A DNA stretch of 46,590 bases from Vermamoeba vermiformis (GCA_045837725.1 JBEWZL010000197.1:1-46590), one strand, 5' to 3'; shown: positions 35,261 through 46,590, counted from the first letter of the stretch. The notes: generated by a model not told the origin, from the letters alone. A program made the numbers and translations.

Positions 35261-37183
35261 CTAATTAGTGATAGTAGACTGCCTGCTCGATGATCGTGTT
35301 GATTCGCGTTTATCAGCGGGCGAGTTCACATTGGACGATGATTTTTTGATCGAAGGAAAGCGGATCAAGATCGGCGTTTCTGTACGCGATAGAATGCATT
35401 AGAACGAGTACTATTGATTAAGTACGTATAAATAAGCTATATGCACTTACTCTCGTTATATAAAGACAATAATAGGCACTTCGAATTCTTTTTAACGAAT
35501 ACGCAGACAGCTTCGCATGGATTCGGATCTGCAACTTCAAGACTGTTGAACTCTTTCGTCTCAGACTGCACAAATCATTAATAATAGTACGAATTATAAT
35601 CATAGTAATGGCAAACATTAAGAAAGTAAGTATGACTATTCAAATTCGGATCTGCATACGTACCTCGCGATAAACGATACTTCTGTCTCGTGCAGATGAG
35701 ATCAAAAAATGTTCGTTTTTGTATCTGCAGAAGGTAGATACTCGCTCTTTTCGTATACTCTGTAACAACTAGTTAGACCTCCTGTTGTTGATGTCTTAAG
35801 ATCGGATCGGATCGTGCTGTCGGATCACTTTTGAACTACCAGCAGTATCCATATAAACTGATATTATAGGTATAAGTACTTACATTCTTTTTGCTCTTGT
35901 AATAAATCAACGCGAGGCCGTTGCGCTGATTGAACAAACAAACACTCTTCCACCGTCCTTTGTCGCACGTGGTACGGATCTTGGTACCATCTTCAATGAC
36001 TAGATCTTTCAGGATCACCTTGTTCTTGCGGTCCTATAGATATGATATTAATATGATGGTGCAAATATGCAATATATTTATAGTGCAGTTGACGCAAGTT
36101 GCTCGTGCGCGTTACCTCGATGTTCCATAACCGGACTGTGCCGTCTTTAGAATATGTTACAAAACTCTTATAAATGCTCCATGTTGATACTTCTACGCCC
36201 ACTATAGTGTCGCGATGTCCAGTTAAATCGTACAGCCAATTTCCGCTCTACGAAAAAAAAAGTTAGCGGATTTGCTACAGATCCCGATTTTTGAGCGATT
36301 TCTCGATTTATTAACGATATTATTAATATATTATAGTATTCTCTGGCTTACCTCGCGTTCCCACACCGACATTGTGTTGTCTTGAGATACCGTTATCAAT
36401 TTGTCGCCAATAACTCGAACAATAATCGGATTGCTCGGAATATAAAATACTTTGGTACATTCGACGGTATTAAGGGTTTTCTATATTAAAAAGTCGTTAG
36501 CATTATTTTTGAATTTCAGGAATAAATTTAAAAAAAATTGTACTGGATGCGTAATTCATTGATGTAGCTAGAATTATTTATATAGTACGTACCATCTCCC
36601 ACATCTTGACGCTTTTATCATTTGCAGCGGTGAATATTAATAATCCTCCGTATTCATCAACGCCAAAACAAAAATCGTTTACATCCGCTGTATGACCGAT
36701 AAACTGAATCTTATTATTTGTTTCTTTGTCTTTTTTCTATTGATAGAAAAGTATTAGTATTTTGCACGAGCAATTATTCATAAAGGCAATTAAATAATTT
36801 TTTTTTGTAGCAAATCTGTAACTTACCGCAATACGATCCGTCCAGAGCTTATAGGCGGTTAGCTGATTGGTCAATATGAATAAGAATCCTTTTTTGACTT
36901 TAATTTTCTTGAACTCGGCTTCGAGCGGCCAACTGACGATCGGATTAAATCCGGTCGGTACATCTGCGTCGTCTGTGACTATTCTATGCAAGTTGATGCC
37001 AGCTACTAATGATACATGCAATAAATAATTTCTATAAAGCTTCAACATCACTTTGGTACGTTTTCTAGTCGCTAGGGAAGTCGTACTCGAAAGCGACTCG
37101 CGTACCGGCGAAGACTCCACTTGAGGCAGCGAGACGGAGTATGCTCGTGCTGATTTGACCGCTATTGAGTCTCTATCGCCCAT
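35261..37183 (-). CDS. WD40-repeat protein (413 aa)
   Basis: Eight exons: 36827-37183, 36593-36736, 36352-36480, 36116-36247, 35884-36033, 35664-35759, 35451-35565, 35261-35379. WD repeats are seen as IQFIGHTADVNDF...DKSVKMWEM, KLITVSQDNTMSVWERE, LTGHRDTIVGVEV...DGTVRLWNIE and FLISSARDRSIVYRE, so at least four and probably six or seven weak blades. The N-terminus is Ser-rich and basic; the tail is Ser/Arg-rich (KRESTRSSSRQSTITN). It could be a scaffold in many complexes. I cannot name the orthologue. Confidence 0.8.
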
Positions 37184-37640
37184 ATTATATGTTGTGCAAC
37201 ACTTAGAAAATTAACTTGAAATAGCGCATCCGTTACAAAAAAGTTCTTTTGCCAATTTGTCGTTCGTTGAAGTCAACGACAATAATATTACTGTTTAACG
37301 CTAAGAAGAAGAAGAAGAGTGCAAACCAGACTTACCTTGTATTATGAGCATGAAGAATTAACGAGCAACTTATGGGCGGATGCGTTACGGCTTCGGTAAG
37401 GAGAACATAAGCAGCTCGTACTTATTTTAAAGGCCACTAGCAATGTAAGTTATATACGTTAGTCTATCTATGAGTTACTGCGAATCAATTGTGTGTTGAA
37501 GCGTAATGGCTGTTCCTATTTCTGAATTTAAAAATTAGATAGTAGTAGTAGTACTAATATTTGCAAACTGACACACGGTGTTGATATCAAAGATTTTCTC
37601 CGTTGTTCAATTATTTTTGTTCGTCAAACCGCGTGACGCA
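37184..37640. other. divergent promoter region
   Basis: About 460 nt between the WD40 protein and the protease, which are transcribed away from each other. It holds a short GAA repeat near 37301-37317 and no exon. Confidence 0.35.
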
Positions 37641-39501
37641 ATGAGAGCTACTACTGCCGTGGTATTACTGTTGGCACTGGCATGTGTAATCAGCTGGGCT
37701 GATGCGCAATGGACTGGTCGATCTGAATCCGAATTTTTCGGTAGGTATTTTGATTCGTGCTCGAGTTTACGTATTAATTATATTTATAGATGATTTCCAG
37801 TTGTTCACTAAGACATATAACAAGAAATATGCTTCAGATACTGAGATGCTGCACAGATTTGAAATTTTCAAGGTAAGAACTGTTCATAAACATAAATAAT
37901 CCTCGTCATTGTAATAATTGGCAATTATTTTAATTAATATACACATTTGCCATATTAAATGAGCTTGTGTTTGCGAACTGTCAATTTGCTCGAGATCGTA
38001 ACGGACACCTCGTATTGATTTTTTGTTTTAATTTAGCAATTTATGCCTATTTTAATCATAAACGTCATTAATTTAATCATAAATTTCACAAGGAAACCTT
38101 GAAACGCGTTGAAGAACGAACTAAAGCCTTCCCTAATGGCGCTACTTACGGAATCACTAAGTTCGCTGGTATGCATATTTTAGCCTTCCCTTTGCTAATG
38201 TACCATCGCTTATGATTGCCTATCATATTATAATGGCTATGGTTAATAATGATTCGGTTTAGATTTGACTCCTGAGGAATTCAGATCACGCTACTTGATG
38301 AGCAGAAAAATCGCCACTACGCCCGAGCCTAAGGCCAACACTAAGGTGCCTCAAATTAAGGAGATGCCTGCTACTCTCGACTGGTATGTTATCACTATAA
38401 ACAAGCTTGCATTAGCTTCAAATCTGCTCGCGTTGCACGTGATCTGCTTGACTTCGATTATACTAATTTGAACATTCTTAGGCGTCTTAAGGGCTATGTT
38501 ACTCCTGTTAAGGATCAAGGTCAATGCGGCAGGTATTTTAATCGATTTGTATTGCGTTTGGTTCGCGAGTACTAACGGATGTACCAATTTTTAGTTGCTG
38601 GGCATTCAGCGCTACTGAAACTATTGAGTCTGCGTGGATTCAAGCAGGCAAGGCTACTGCTGATAAATTAGCGTTGTCTCCTCAACAAATCGTCGATTGC
38701 GATGATTGGGTCTTTGGATGCGGTGGCGGTCAGACTGGCAGTGCCTTCAATTACGGTTAGTATTAGAACAAATTTCTTAGTCATCCATAACATGACTTGA
38801 TAAGTTATAAAGATACTCTATAAGCTTATCAGTCGTTTTTTGCGTCGCATCCTCTAATAGTTTTCTCAGTTCTCGGCTATGGAGGTCTTGAATCGAACGC
38901 TTCTTATCCTTACACTGCCGAGGGTGGTAGCTGCGCATTTAACAAGTCTGAAATTGTGGCTAAGATCAAGAGCTGGAACTACGTATGTATTTTTAGAAAG
39001 CAGTTTTGGCGGCATCCGACGTAGCTACTGTACCTTTGTAAGACTATATATACTAATATATTGCTATAGGCTAACAGCTGGTACAACGAAGTTGAGCTTC
39101 AACAAAGTCTCGTTGATATTGGTCCTTTGAGGTACGTTTGTGGATCCGCTACTTGATGAACTTTACTCGCGCTTACATGACCTTATTTTACATTCAGTAT
39201 CTGCTTGGACGCTGCTAACTGGCAAGACTATACTAGTGGTGTTATGACCTGGGAGGAGTGCGCTTGGGTAAGCCTCAAAATATCGCGTGTACTTGGTGAT
39301 CAGGATCTCTAACTTTTTTGTTAGATCAACTTGTTGGACCATTGCGTGCAATTAGTTGGCTATAATACTACTGCTCCTACTCCTTATTGGATTGTTAGAA
39401 ACTCTTGGAACACTGACTGGGGTATTGACGGCTACATCTACTTGAGCATGGGTTCAGACACTTGCGGTCTCGCTCATGATGCTACATATGTCGTTGTTTA
39501 G
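37641..39501 (+). CDS. papain-family (C1A) cysteine protease (337 aa)
   Basis: Ten exons: 37641-37740, 37790-37872, 38093-38168, 38263-38383, 38482-38532, 38595-38755, 38870-38982, 39070-39131, 39198-39267, 39325-39501. It starts with a signal peptide (MRATTAVVLLLALACVISWA) and has an I29-type propeptide (FQLFTKTYNKKYAS ... FADLTPEEF). The mature enzyme carries Gln and Cys in QGQCGSCWAFS (Cys near residue 145), the GCGGG loop, His in LLDHCVQLVGYN (near 285) and Asn in NSWNTDWG (near 305). All catalytic residues are present. It should be lysosomal or secreted, like cathepsin L. Confidence 0.93.
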
Positions 39502-41965
39502 GTGCATTAGTTTACTTTTGATTATATTCGGTAGATTTACCATAAATGTTTCAATAACTTCGTTGAATCCGTTCCTGATTCGCGACTTTAAACTTACTTT
39601 CATTAGTGGCCGCTCAGAATCTCGACATAGACATAAGAAATGACCTAATACTGTTAATTCTACGAAAAAATTTGAGCTCCAATCTCCTCGCGCGCCTAAA
39701 ACAAGTTTTGTTTTTGAAGTTCATTTTTCAGTTCTCTCGCACCAGTCAACCACCACTCCTTGTTCTTCTTCTTCGACAATATGGACTCTGTTAATGACCA
39801 AGCTTCTCGATAGCCTTGAATCGGACTACTTGCTGCTTATCTCTGCTGGCTCGGTGCCCCACCGCCTACATCTGACGCAGCCTTTGTTCGGCTACCCCGA
39901 ATAGTGCCGTAAGTAAGCTTAGAATGTGGTTAGTTATTCATAAATGATATTATAGGATCAGGAACTGCTTGCGGCTTCGTCTTTCTGAATTCCGGTCCAG
40001 TACGAAACCTGATGCGTTTTCAAGTTCGGTCCGTAAGTTTTTAATAATTAATCAAAGCCTTAAATCAACATCTATACGATATATTAAACAATTTATAAGG
40101 TCATTTGAAATTATTAAAATCATCTGGATCGAAATTGAATTTCGATCTTTTTTTTGGCGGTTAAATCCAACTTTGAGCCATCACTTTCGGACTTCTGCCT
40201 CGCAATACTATTATATTTATTATGCCGCTTATACTATATATGCTTTTATGAGCTTCTTACGAAAGAAGACTTCGCGTTCGAACTCGATCTTCATTCGTTT
40301 GTAGATCTCAAATACATTGGCCTATTTCTTAGCTAACCAATAGGGAGAACTAAGAGCGCAGATATTTGTATTTCACTTTGCCTCGTTTGTTGAGTTGTTG
40401 AATGCGGAGGTCGACGATCCGATTTTTTCTGATGATAGTGGTTTTATTTTTTACTTGTGCTGGACCTCCAGGACCTTAACAAGTCATATAATTCGACCTT
40501 TTTTTTATTCGTTGAAAGAGTGAGAATGACTGAGTTGAATCGCCATTCCAACGTCGTAAAATTTTTGGCCTCTTAATATCCTTGTCATTCGCCGCTGATA
40601 CTTGTGCCCTACTACTCTTGATTCAACGCTTTACTCAGCTTATTGCGATTAGTTCTTCGTTAAAGATTAGTTTCCTTGGACACTGAAGTTCAAACACTTG
40701 CGGAGGGTTGTACTCTTCCAAGCTCAGATCTTGCTCGTCTTTTGGTCAATACTCGTGATGCTAAGAGGTAAACCTCGTAAGAAGTTTCGCGTCGGTATAG
40801 TATGCAAGCAGAAGTTCGAAGTAGAGCTTCAAGTAAGTTGTCCAACCATACCCGAGGTTGTTGTCTCAGCTGTGGCTTGATATGATTGGCACAGTCGTCG
40901 GGTAGGATGAACTGTCCGAGAGAGTTCTGCAATCTTTTTTTTCTGATATTATTTTTAATCTCGATGTTAACGTTTGTTGGCTTGGCCTCTGCAAGTGTAA
41001 TGTATTACGTTATAGTTATCAACCTTGAGTAAGAGCTACAAAAGGAGCCACGTTAGCAATGTACTTGCACGTCTGCGTACGAAGCAACTAATTGAACAGC
41101 ATTGGCTCCAGCTCCTCTATATTTTCTTCGCTTGGGATCATTTGACGATCATCTATGGCGCTGATGAGTTGGGCTAGCAGCGCTGGTAGTTTGCAAGCAC
41201 AGCTAGGCTCGCTAACGATTTACTCAAAGGATACAGTAGAGCGTTTGCAAATAGTACGTAACTTGCTAAACCAGGTGTTCCATTACTTACTAGCGCCAAG
41301 ATCGTCATTTGAAGAGAAAAATCACGACACACAGTGGCGGGTGCAAGTTCTGCAGGCCATTACCCAAAACCTAATGGGCTACTCAAAGGAGACAGTAGCG
41401 CGTTTTGCAACTTGCCCATGAAGAAGCCATGCAGGAGCCAACGCGCCGGAGGCGTTGGTATTAATAGGAATAATACCGCCATTGCAAAAGAAAACCCGTC
41501 CGAAGAGTCCGTAGATGATCCGAATTGAAGTCCGAACGAATCATAGTATAACAGTATGTAGATTAGTGCGTTTTCTAACTTCGAATTAAACTTTCGTTTT
41601 TCAGGCTCGAATACACCCTACCTGTCCTAGGCCATAGAGTTTGAACGCGACACTGAAAGCTTGCTTGCTACAACGAAAAGTTCTTGTCTGTTTTTGGATC
41701 AGAGAGTACGAAACAATTATTTAATTTGATATTAACTCTATTAATTGCCCTTTAAAGAGTACAACCTGAATTGTCGAAGCACGATTTAGAGTTTTAGCCA
41801 AATACGACAATTTTCATACGAAGTCTCTTTGAGTGGATGTCACAGTACTCCATTCCAAGTACGTAATTAGCTCAATAATACAATAATTATTTAACGCCGT
41901 TTTTGTAGCTATCAGTGTAGAAGTTACAGTACAAAGAATGGCACGAAATTAAGAAGTCCGATCCA
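39502..41965. other. gene-poor stretch with decayed sequence
   Basis: About 2.5 kb without a gene that I can support. Frames are short and inconsistent. Two pieces look faintly coding: around 40760-40880 (RGKPRKKFRVGIVCKQKF) and 41155-41530, which contains a doubled module. The right end abuts scraps of the duplicated F-box/LRR gene. It may be an old gene graveyard between the protease and the inverted-duplication arm. Confidence 0.4.
41215..41408 (+). repeat. imperfect direct repeat inside a short open frame
   Basis: Two related words about 155 nt apart. TACTCAAAGGATACAGTAG is followed by AGCGTTTGCAAA (start near 41221); TACTCAAAGGAGACAGTAG is followed by CGCGTTTTGCAA (start near 41381). 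In the open frame 41155-41421 they encode YSKDTVERLQ and YSKETVARFA, so the repeat is in phase at the protein level. The frame has no recognised family. Confidence 0.5.
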
Positions 41966-42318
41966 GGCAGCAACGAATCTGACCTCATTACTGATCGACC
42001 CAGAGAATTCTATTCGGCCTTTGCCTAATTTAACCAAATTGCGAAATCTACATATAGAAGCGGCACAATGCTATGCATTCCTATCAAATCTGACAAAATT
42101 TCTATGTACAGTATGAATTAAACTCTAGTCATTTATTAATGCTGTAATAACTATGCCAAAGGTACGCGTAAAGATTGGTATTATTACTTGTCAATATTCT
42201 GATGATATCCAGCGATTCAATCGATCGCTAAAATCCAGATCGTCTTACCTTAGCTGACGAAGTCGATCAATCCCTTGTTGCTATCGTCGAAGATCCATTG
42301 AAAGGAATTCAAAGCTAA
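41966..42318 (+). pseudogene. scraps of the F-box/LRR and DUF302 genes in the right duplication arm
   Basis: This stretch is a collapsed, inverted copy of the left-edge region. 41966-42107 matches the inside of the F-box/LRR gene (about 2416-2530). About 42112-42250 matches the spacer at about 1967-2097. About 42253-42318 matches the last codons of the DUF302 gene (GCTGACGAAGTCGATCAATC to GGAATTCAAAGC and TAA). The parts between have been lost (roughly 1236-1966 and 2098-2415). Neither gene can be functional here. Confidence 0.85.
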
Positions 42319-42385
42319 TTAAAACGAGATCTCGCGAGTAGAATCGTTTGTTAATAATTCTGAAATCTGTTTATACATAAATCTC

Positions 42386-45300
42386 TTATTTTTTGCTCCA
42401 ATCGGCTTTGATCATGTCAGATAGTTTTTCCGCCATTGCAAAAGTCAAGTAGACCGTGTTAGCATCGACTGAAAAAAAATTTTTGGTTAGATTCGGATTT
42501 GTTTCCAAATTTGGTAAAGGCCTTACTTTGTGTAGCGAAGGCGGAGGCATCGATCACGCGAACATTTGCAGTTCCTCGAACGACTAACTTGCTGTCAGTA
42601 CAATCACCAACACGACATGTGCCAGTTGGATGAAATCCGACCCCGAGATCTTTTTCAATGTACTCGTCGAGATCTTGACCTGCCGCGGGAGATACAATGC
42701 CGAGATTGTATTTTTGACCGAATGGCGTGTTTGTGATGAGATCGATCATCTTCGTCAAAAGTTTTTTCATGACAGCGCGATCCGTGTCACTCAACTTAGT
42801 GACGTTGTAATCAATAACAGGCCTATAGGATATATTAATATAATACATATTAATTATGAGAATATTACTTGTGGAAAATGCTTGGTGAAGTTATCGTCAC
42901 GGATCCTTCTTTGGCTTCAGGGAACATATTGACGAGCAAAAATGAAGCACCGGGAATACCCGAGAATATACTCGATGGATTGCCCATAATAGGTTGTATG
43001 TCATATAGTGCGTATTGGCCTTCCCAGAGATAAATTTGCATGTCTGTAATGCCTGGCGCGTTTAAACCGGATGCCAAGTGCGCACTCACTCTGTGACCCA
43101 AAAATATTAGGACTATAGTGTCTTTATATATTATATCTATGTAACTTACGGATAAGCTCCGTTGACAAGCTCAAGGGTCGGATTTGTTTGGCCAAATTTG
43201 TCAAAGTCAGCTTTGGAAGTGAACGGGAATCGAACGGATGTGTTGAACAAAAGTCGAGTTGAGAAATGCTCCCATAAGTGCTTGCCTAGATATATTGATG
43301 TTACTAACAGCCTATAGATAATGAAGTAGTATAATCCTTACCGACATGAGGGTTGTGAGCCACGACTTTAATTCCGAGCGGATCCAAATCATTTTTGTCG
43401 CCAACGCCACTGACTTGAAGCAACTGAGGAGTTCCAAACGTACCGCCAGCAATAATAACTTCCTAAAAACAAAATAATTAGACGCTGTTAATTAAAATAG
43501 TTAATTCAAAGAAAAGCTGGTTTCTTCTTGAAAATCAACAACTGTTAAAACGATGAAGCGCGGATACAGAGCACCTTCTCGATTGAGTATAGGCACAAAT
43601 GAACTTTGAATCAACAGCCGACAATGCTCTTACGAAAAATTATGGTTGCCACGTCCACAAATTTTAAAATTCATAATCGCAGAAATGTACGCGTACGATT
43701 AAAGTCATCGAAATTATACGTAAAATTTAACATAAGTAATGTGACATACCTTATTAGCATAAGCAGTGACGACGCGATTGGTGGTCATATCGAAGTACTC
43801 GACGCCCTTAGCAACGTTGAACGATGATTTAGAATCGAAGATAATTCTAAGAACGGGGCAACCAGGCTTCAAGAATAGATTGGGCCGTTGTTGGACGTCA
43901 GGTGTCAAATAGGCACTTTCGGAACTGACACGTGTCTGGGGTGACAATCGGTCAGTTCGATTCTGTCTGTAACGGAATTTCTGCCACAACGCAACACCGC
44001 TTCGTCTAGTAGCCGGCAAGTAGATTAATTCGCGCCAAGTTTTTGAAATTTCAAGTCACGTGTACGTACTGTGTAGGGTCGCCATTCTGGTCCGGCGAGT
44101 AACCTCCGAAGAAACTGTCGTTGACGAGAGTGTTCAAATAATCAAGTGTAAAATCTTCAAAGGCTTCAACAACGGGTCCATTGATTTGTACTGGGCCGCC
44201 CCTGATTCATGAACGAATTCAGAATCGAAATTTCATTAGAATTCTAGATCCTACTTGTACGTACTTTCCGTGCCAAGCGCGGCATTGAGCAGGAGTAATT
44301 CCAGTGATATCAGGACTATCATAATAACAATAATGGTCTTCCATCTTCTTGAAATAAGGAAGCAGATCCGCGTACTGCCAGCCTTCCGGCCATTGATTCA
44401 AAATTGAAGGACTTGGTCTTCGTGCTGATGATCCATAGATTTGAGACGTTCCTAATATAGTCATTAAAATATTATGTTGTTGAGAAGGTGGTCATTGCCA
44501 ACCCTTCCAATTTCCAGTTTGTTCGGTGAACAGCTAACCGTTACAAACCAAAATATTTCCGCGCTCTGTCCTATTTTTGGCTTAGCCCTTGTATCTCAGC
44601 ATTTCACTTCGCAGAGCACAGGTTACCAAACATGTGGCAACGTATCGTGCTCATAAATATATATTATATGTTTATGGTAGTTACGAAGTACTGCGAGAGC
44701 AACTAAGCAAGTTTCGGCGGTCCCAATATTTCGGCAATTTTTCAAAACCGGTTTTGACCAAATTGAACCGTCGACACGTGACTTTCATTCAAAGAAAAAA
44801 TGTGTTTTTCTACCGACATTTTATCGGCAACAACCAACGGAAAGTTGAATATTAAAATGAATTAATTACCTCCTAATCCTTCGTAGCGAGGACAATACAC
44901 CATCCGATTATTCAGGCCCGGCTGGGGAACGCTTAAATAACCTGGATCATGCGTGCTAATAAAATTATAATTCTTCGGCAAGAAATTAAAGCCAGGAGCA
45001 AATGGCTGCGGAGCTTTATCGCCTGCAATCAAATTAATTTGCGGATCCTTAATCGAGGATAGGTATACTTTTACAAACCTTTGTCTAATGCCAAAACGGT
45101 CCATGAAGGATTTTCTGATAATCTTGAGGCTACAGCGCCTCCTGCAGTGCCGACACCTGTAAAAATCTTTTAGCTACACATCCGTAGGAGACGATTTTAT
45201 TTTTCGGTTTATTATAATATGTTTGAATATTTAAAATGATTTTCATATTATATAATAAATATGATCTTTAGAATTTTAGCTCTTTAGAATATTTCCTTAC

Positions 45301-45402
45301 CGCAAACAATAAAATCATAACTTGCTGGTTCTGCGCGGTCTTTATCCGAACTAGCCTAAGCGCAATAAAAAGTGTGCAAACAACGAGCACTATTGTTCTC
45401 AT
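42386..45402 (-). CDS. GMC-family FAD oxidoreductase (right copy, nearly full length)
   Basis: Exons 45301-45402 (start unsure), 45079-45156, 44870-45022, 44265-44451, 44070-44201, 43750-44005, 43342-43462, 43150-43285, 42869-43090, 42527-42822, 42386-42468. The FAD-binding GVGTAGG lies in SYDFIVCG joined to VGTAGGAVASRLSEN. GLGGTSQIYGSSARRPS follows at the GMC signature 1 position, then WQYADLLPYFKKMEDHY, EVIIAGG and the catalytic block HPTGTCRVG. The first exon encodes a hydrophobic leader (MRTIVLVVCTLFIA) in a frame that does not reach SYDFIV. Either a very short intron of about 35 nt is removed or the start is elsewhere. Likely secreted or endomembrane; substrate unknown. Confidence 0.88.
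44452..44869 (-). other. long intron of the right GMC gene
   Basis: A 418-nt intron, far longer than the usual 45-80 nt here. I saw no second gene in it. The corresponding part of the left copy lies outside the window, so it cannot be compared. Confidence 0.4.
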
Positions 45403-45693
45403 TATGTCGGATATAAATATCTACAGAGCAGAACGAAAAAATTGTCGCCCTGGCGCACGAAAAACAGTGCATGGAAGGAGGAGAAAAAGACATTTTTTCT
45501 TTGAAATGAAAGTCACGTGCCGGGCAAAACGACACGGAGTCACGTGTTGACGGTTCACTGAACTTTTTACTTAAACGAAGAAATGTATATTTTAGAAGTC
45601 TGACCGCATTATCAATGTTATTAACGGTATTTTTTAATATCCACCTTCTTCTTCGGCAATGTAACGGTTGAAATATTTGACGTAGTTTTTGTA
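45403..45693. other. spacer between the GMC and ABHD genes
   Basis: About 290 nt with the GMC promoter and the ABHD 3' end. It contains two CACGTG E-box-like words (near 45513 and 45541) close to the GMC start. No exon seen. Confidence 0.3.
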
Positions 45694-46590
45694 CTAAGTC
45701 TTATCAAAACTCGTTCCAAACAATCCGACCAGGCCAACCAAGTGATTTACACTATAATACGACAATCGTTAATATATATAACAAAATTCTAGCGTTTAAG
45801 AGAAAAATAATCTCGTGTAACGGCAGATCCGATCCAGTACAAAAAAAAAATTGGTTGGAGTACTTCATAGTTGTTTAAATATACTTACTATTGATGGCTC
45901 TCAGCATATACATGATGTCCTCCAGGAAATTCGACGTAATCAGCGCCACCTTTCAGTTGTTTAGCGACGTCATATCCGCTCTTCTTATTCATCCAAGTGT
46001 CCTCGCCGTAAATAAACAGAGTCTTGATTCTTTCGCTCAAATTAGGAAGGTCTTGTATAAGTGGCTTCTTAGCCAAGCTACGGGTATATAAACAGAGTTA
46101 ACGAACAACACGCCATCTCAAGTTTGGTTTTTGCGTTTCATCTTCTTTAGGCTTTTCATGGACTAAATTAAGTCATTAATAATTAATTCGTATATATTTC
46201 ATTGAAGCTACTAACCTCCCCATGGATCGCACAGGGTCAATTTTTCAACTTTTTCAAAGCATAGTGAGCAGCGATATACGCACCAAACGAATGGCCTATA
46301 TGTGTTATATAAATGTTAGAATTATGCTTTAAATGAATAAATCAAGGTGACATACCAAATAAATTGAATTTTTCTGATTTTTCTTTCTCGGCCCAACTGT
46401 GGATCGAGTCAACAAAGTATTTTTGTCCTTCTTCAGGTGTCTTGCCTATAATATATCATTAATATTATTTTAAATACGTTCTAGCCATCAATATTGCGCA
46501 GATGCAGTCGATCGGAAGATTTTCAGAATTCTCCGATATTGTTATGTAATTGGTTGTACGCTTCTTGTTTGACCTTTGATTAAACCTTTG
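45694..46590 (-). CDS. ABHD4/5-like alpha/beta hydrolase, 5' end outside window
   Basis: Exons seen: 46356-46445, 46216-46295, about 46110-46162, 45888-46077 and 45694-45751. TPEEGQKYFVDSIHSWAEKE leads to the nucleophile elbow GHSFGAYIAAHYA, with Ser present as in ABHD4 (CGI-58/ABHD5 has Asn). Then come LCDPWG, LFIYGEDTWMNKKSGYD and PGGHHVYAES, all in the order of the ABHD4/5 family of phospholipid hydrolases and lipase co-activators. The family HX4D motif reads HHVYAE, with Glu for Asp. Inside 46216-46295 the frame shifts at a run of five A near 46252 (AHYALKK in one frame, KLTLCDPWG in another). The joint near 46077-46110 also does not fit cleanly. It is either an assembly slip or a decaying gene. 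Confidence 0.7.

Noticed and set aside
39502-41965. Possible remnant of a retroelement
   Set aside because: No reverse transcriptase, integrase, terminal repeat or target duplication was recognised.

Overview
This window is eukaryotic nuclear DNA from a compact, intron-rich, moderately AT-rich genome. About twenty protein genes lie on both strands, usually separated by a few hundred bases. Most are cut by GT-AG introns of roughly 44-80 nt. The mix of genes (F-box/LRR proteins, an F-box SNF2 ATPase, a nucleoplasmin-like FKBP, a KCTD-type BTB protein, MIF, a SETD3-like methyltransferase, a Crinkler-type NTPase/nuclease) fits a free-living protist. I lean towards an amoebozoan but cannot prove it from sequence. 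No tRNA, rRNA, retroelement or CRISPR was recognised. Layout, 0-10 kb: the 3' half of a GMC oxidoreductase (+); a DUF302 protein, an intronless F-box/LRR protein, a small orphan protein with strongly biased codons, a BTB/LamG-like protein and an FKBP (all -). 10-19 kb: an LRR protein and a stand-alone PADR1 zinc-finger protein (+), a two-SANT protein (-), a PHD-finger protein (+) and a coiled-coil protein (-). 19-31 kb: an F-box SNF2 ATPase of 16 exons and an FSH1-type serine hydrolase (+), then a four-CBS protein, a MIF homologue and a 14-exon SET-domain protein with a signal peptide (all -). 30.6-32.8 kb: a Crinkler-RHS-type NTPase/nuclease gene whose base composition differs sharply from all its neighbours. 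33-39.5 kb: a second intronless F-box/LRR protein and a WD40 protein (-), then a papain-like protease (+). 39.5-42 kb: a gene-poor stretch with decayed pieces. 42.0-45.4 kb: a second, nearly complete copy of the GMC oxidoreductase (-). The window ends in an ABHD4/5-like hydrolase (-). Large-scale structure: the GMC region at the left edge and the one near 42-43.5 kb are arms of an inverted segmental duplication about 40 kb apart. The right arm has lost most of the DUF302 and F-box/LRR genes that accompany the left arm and keeps only scraps of them. Genes that share a theme here are ubiquitin/chromatin (four LRR or F-box proteins, SNF2, PHD, PADR1, SANT, NPL-FKBP) and secreted or endomembrane enzymes (papain-like protease, GMC oxidoreductases, the SET protein); I see no operon-like pathway. 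Exon models given for the SNF2, SET, WD40, protease, FSH1, CBS, LRR, PADR1, BTB and orphan genes were joined by hand and each keeps one open frame throughout.
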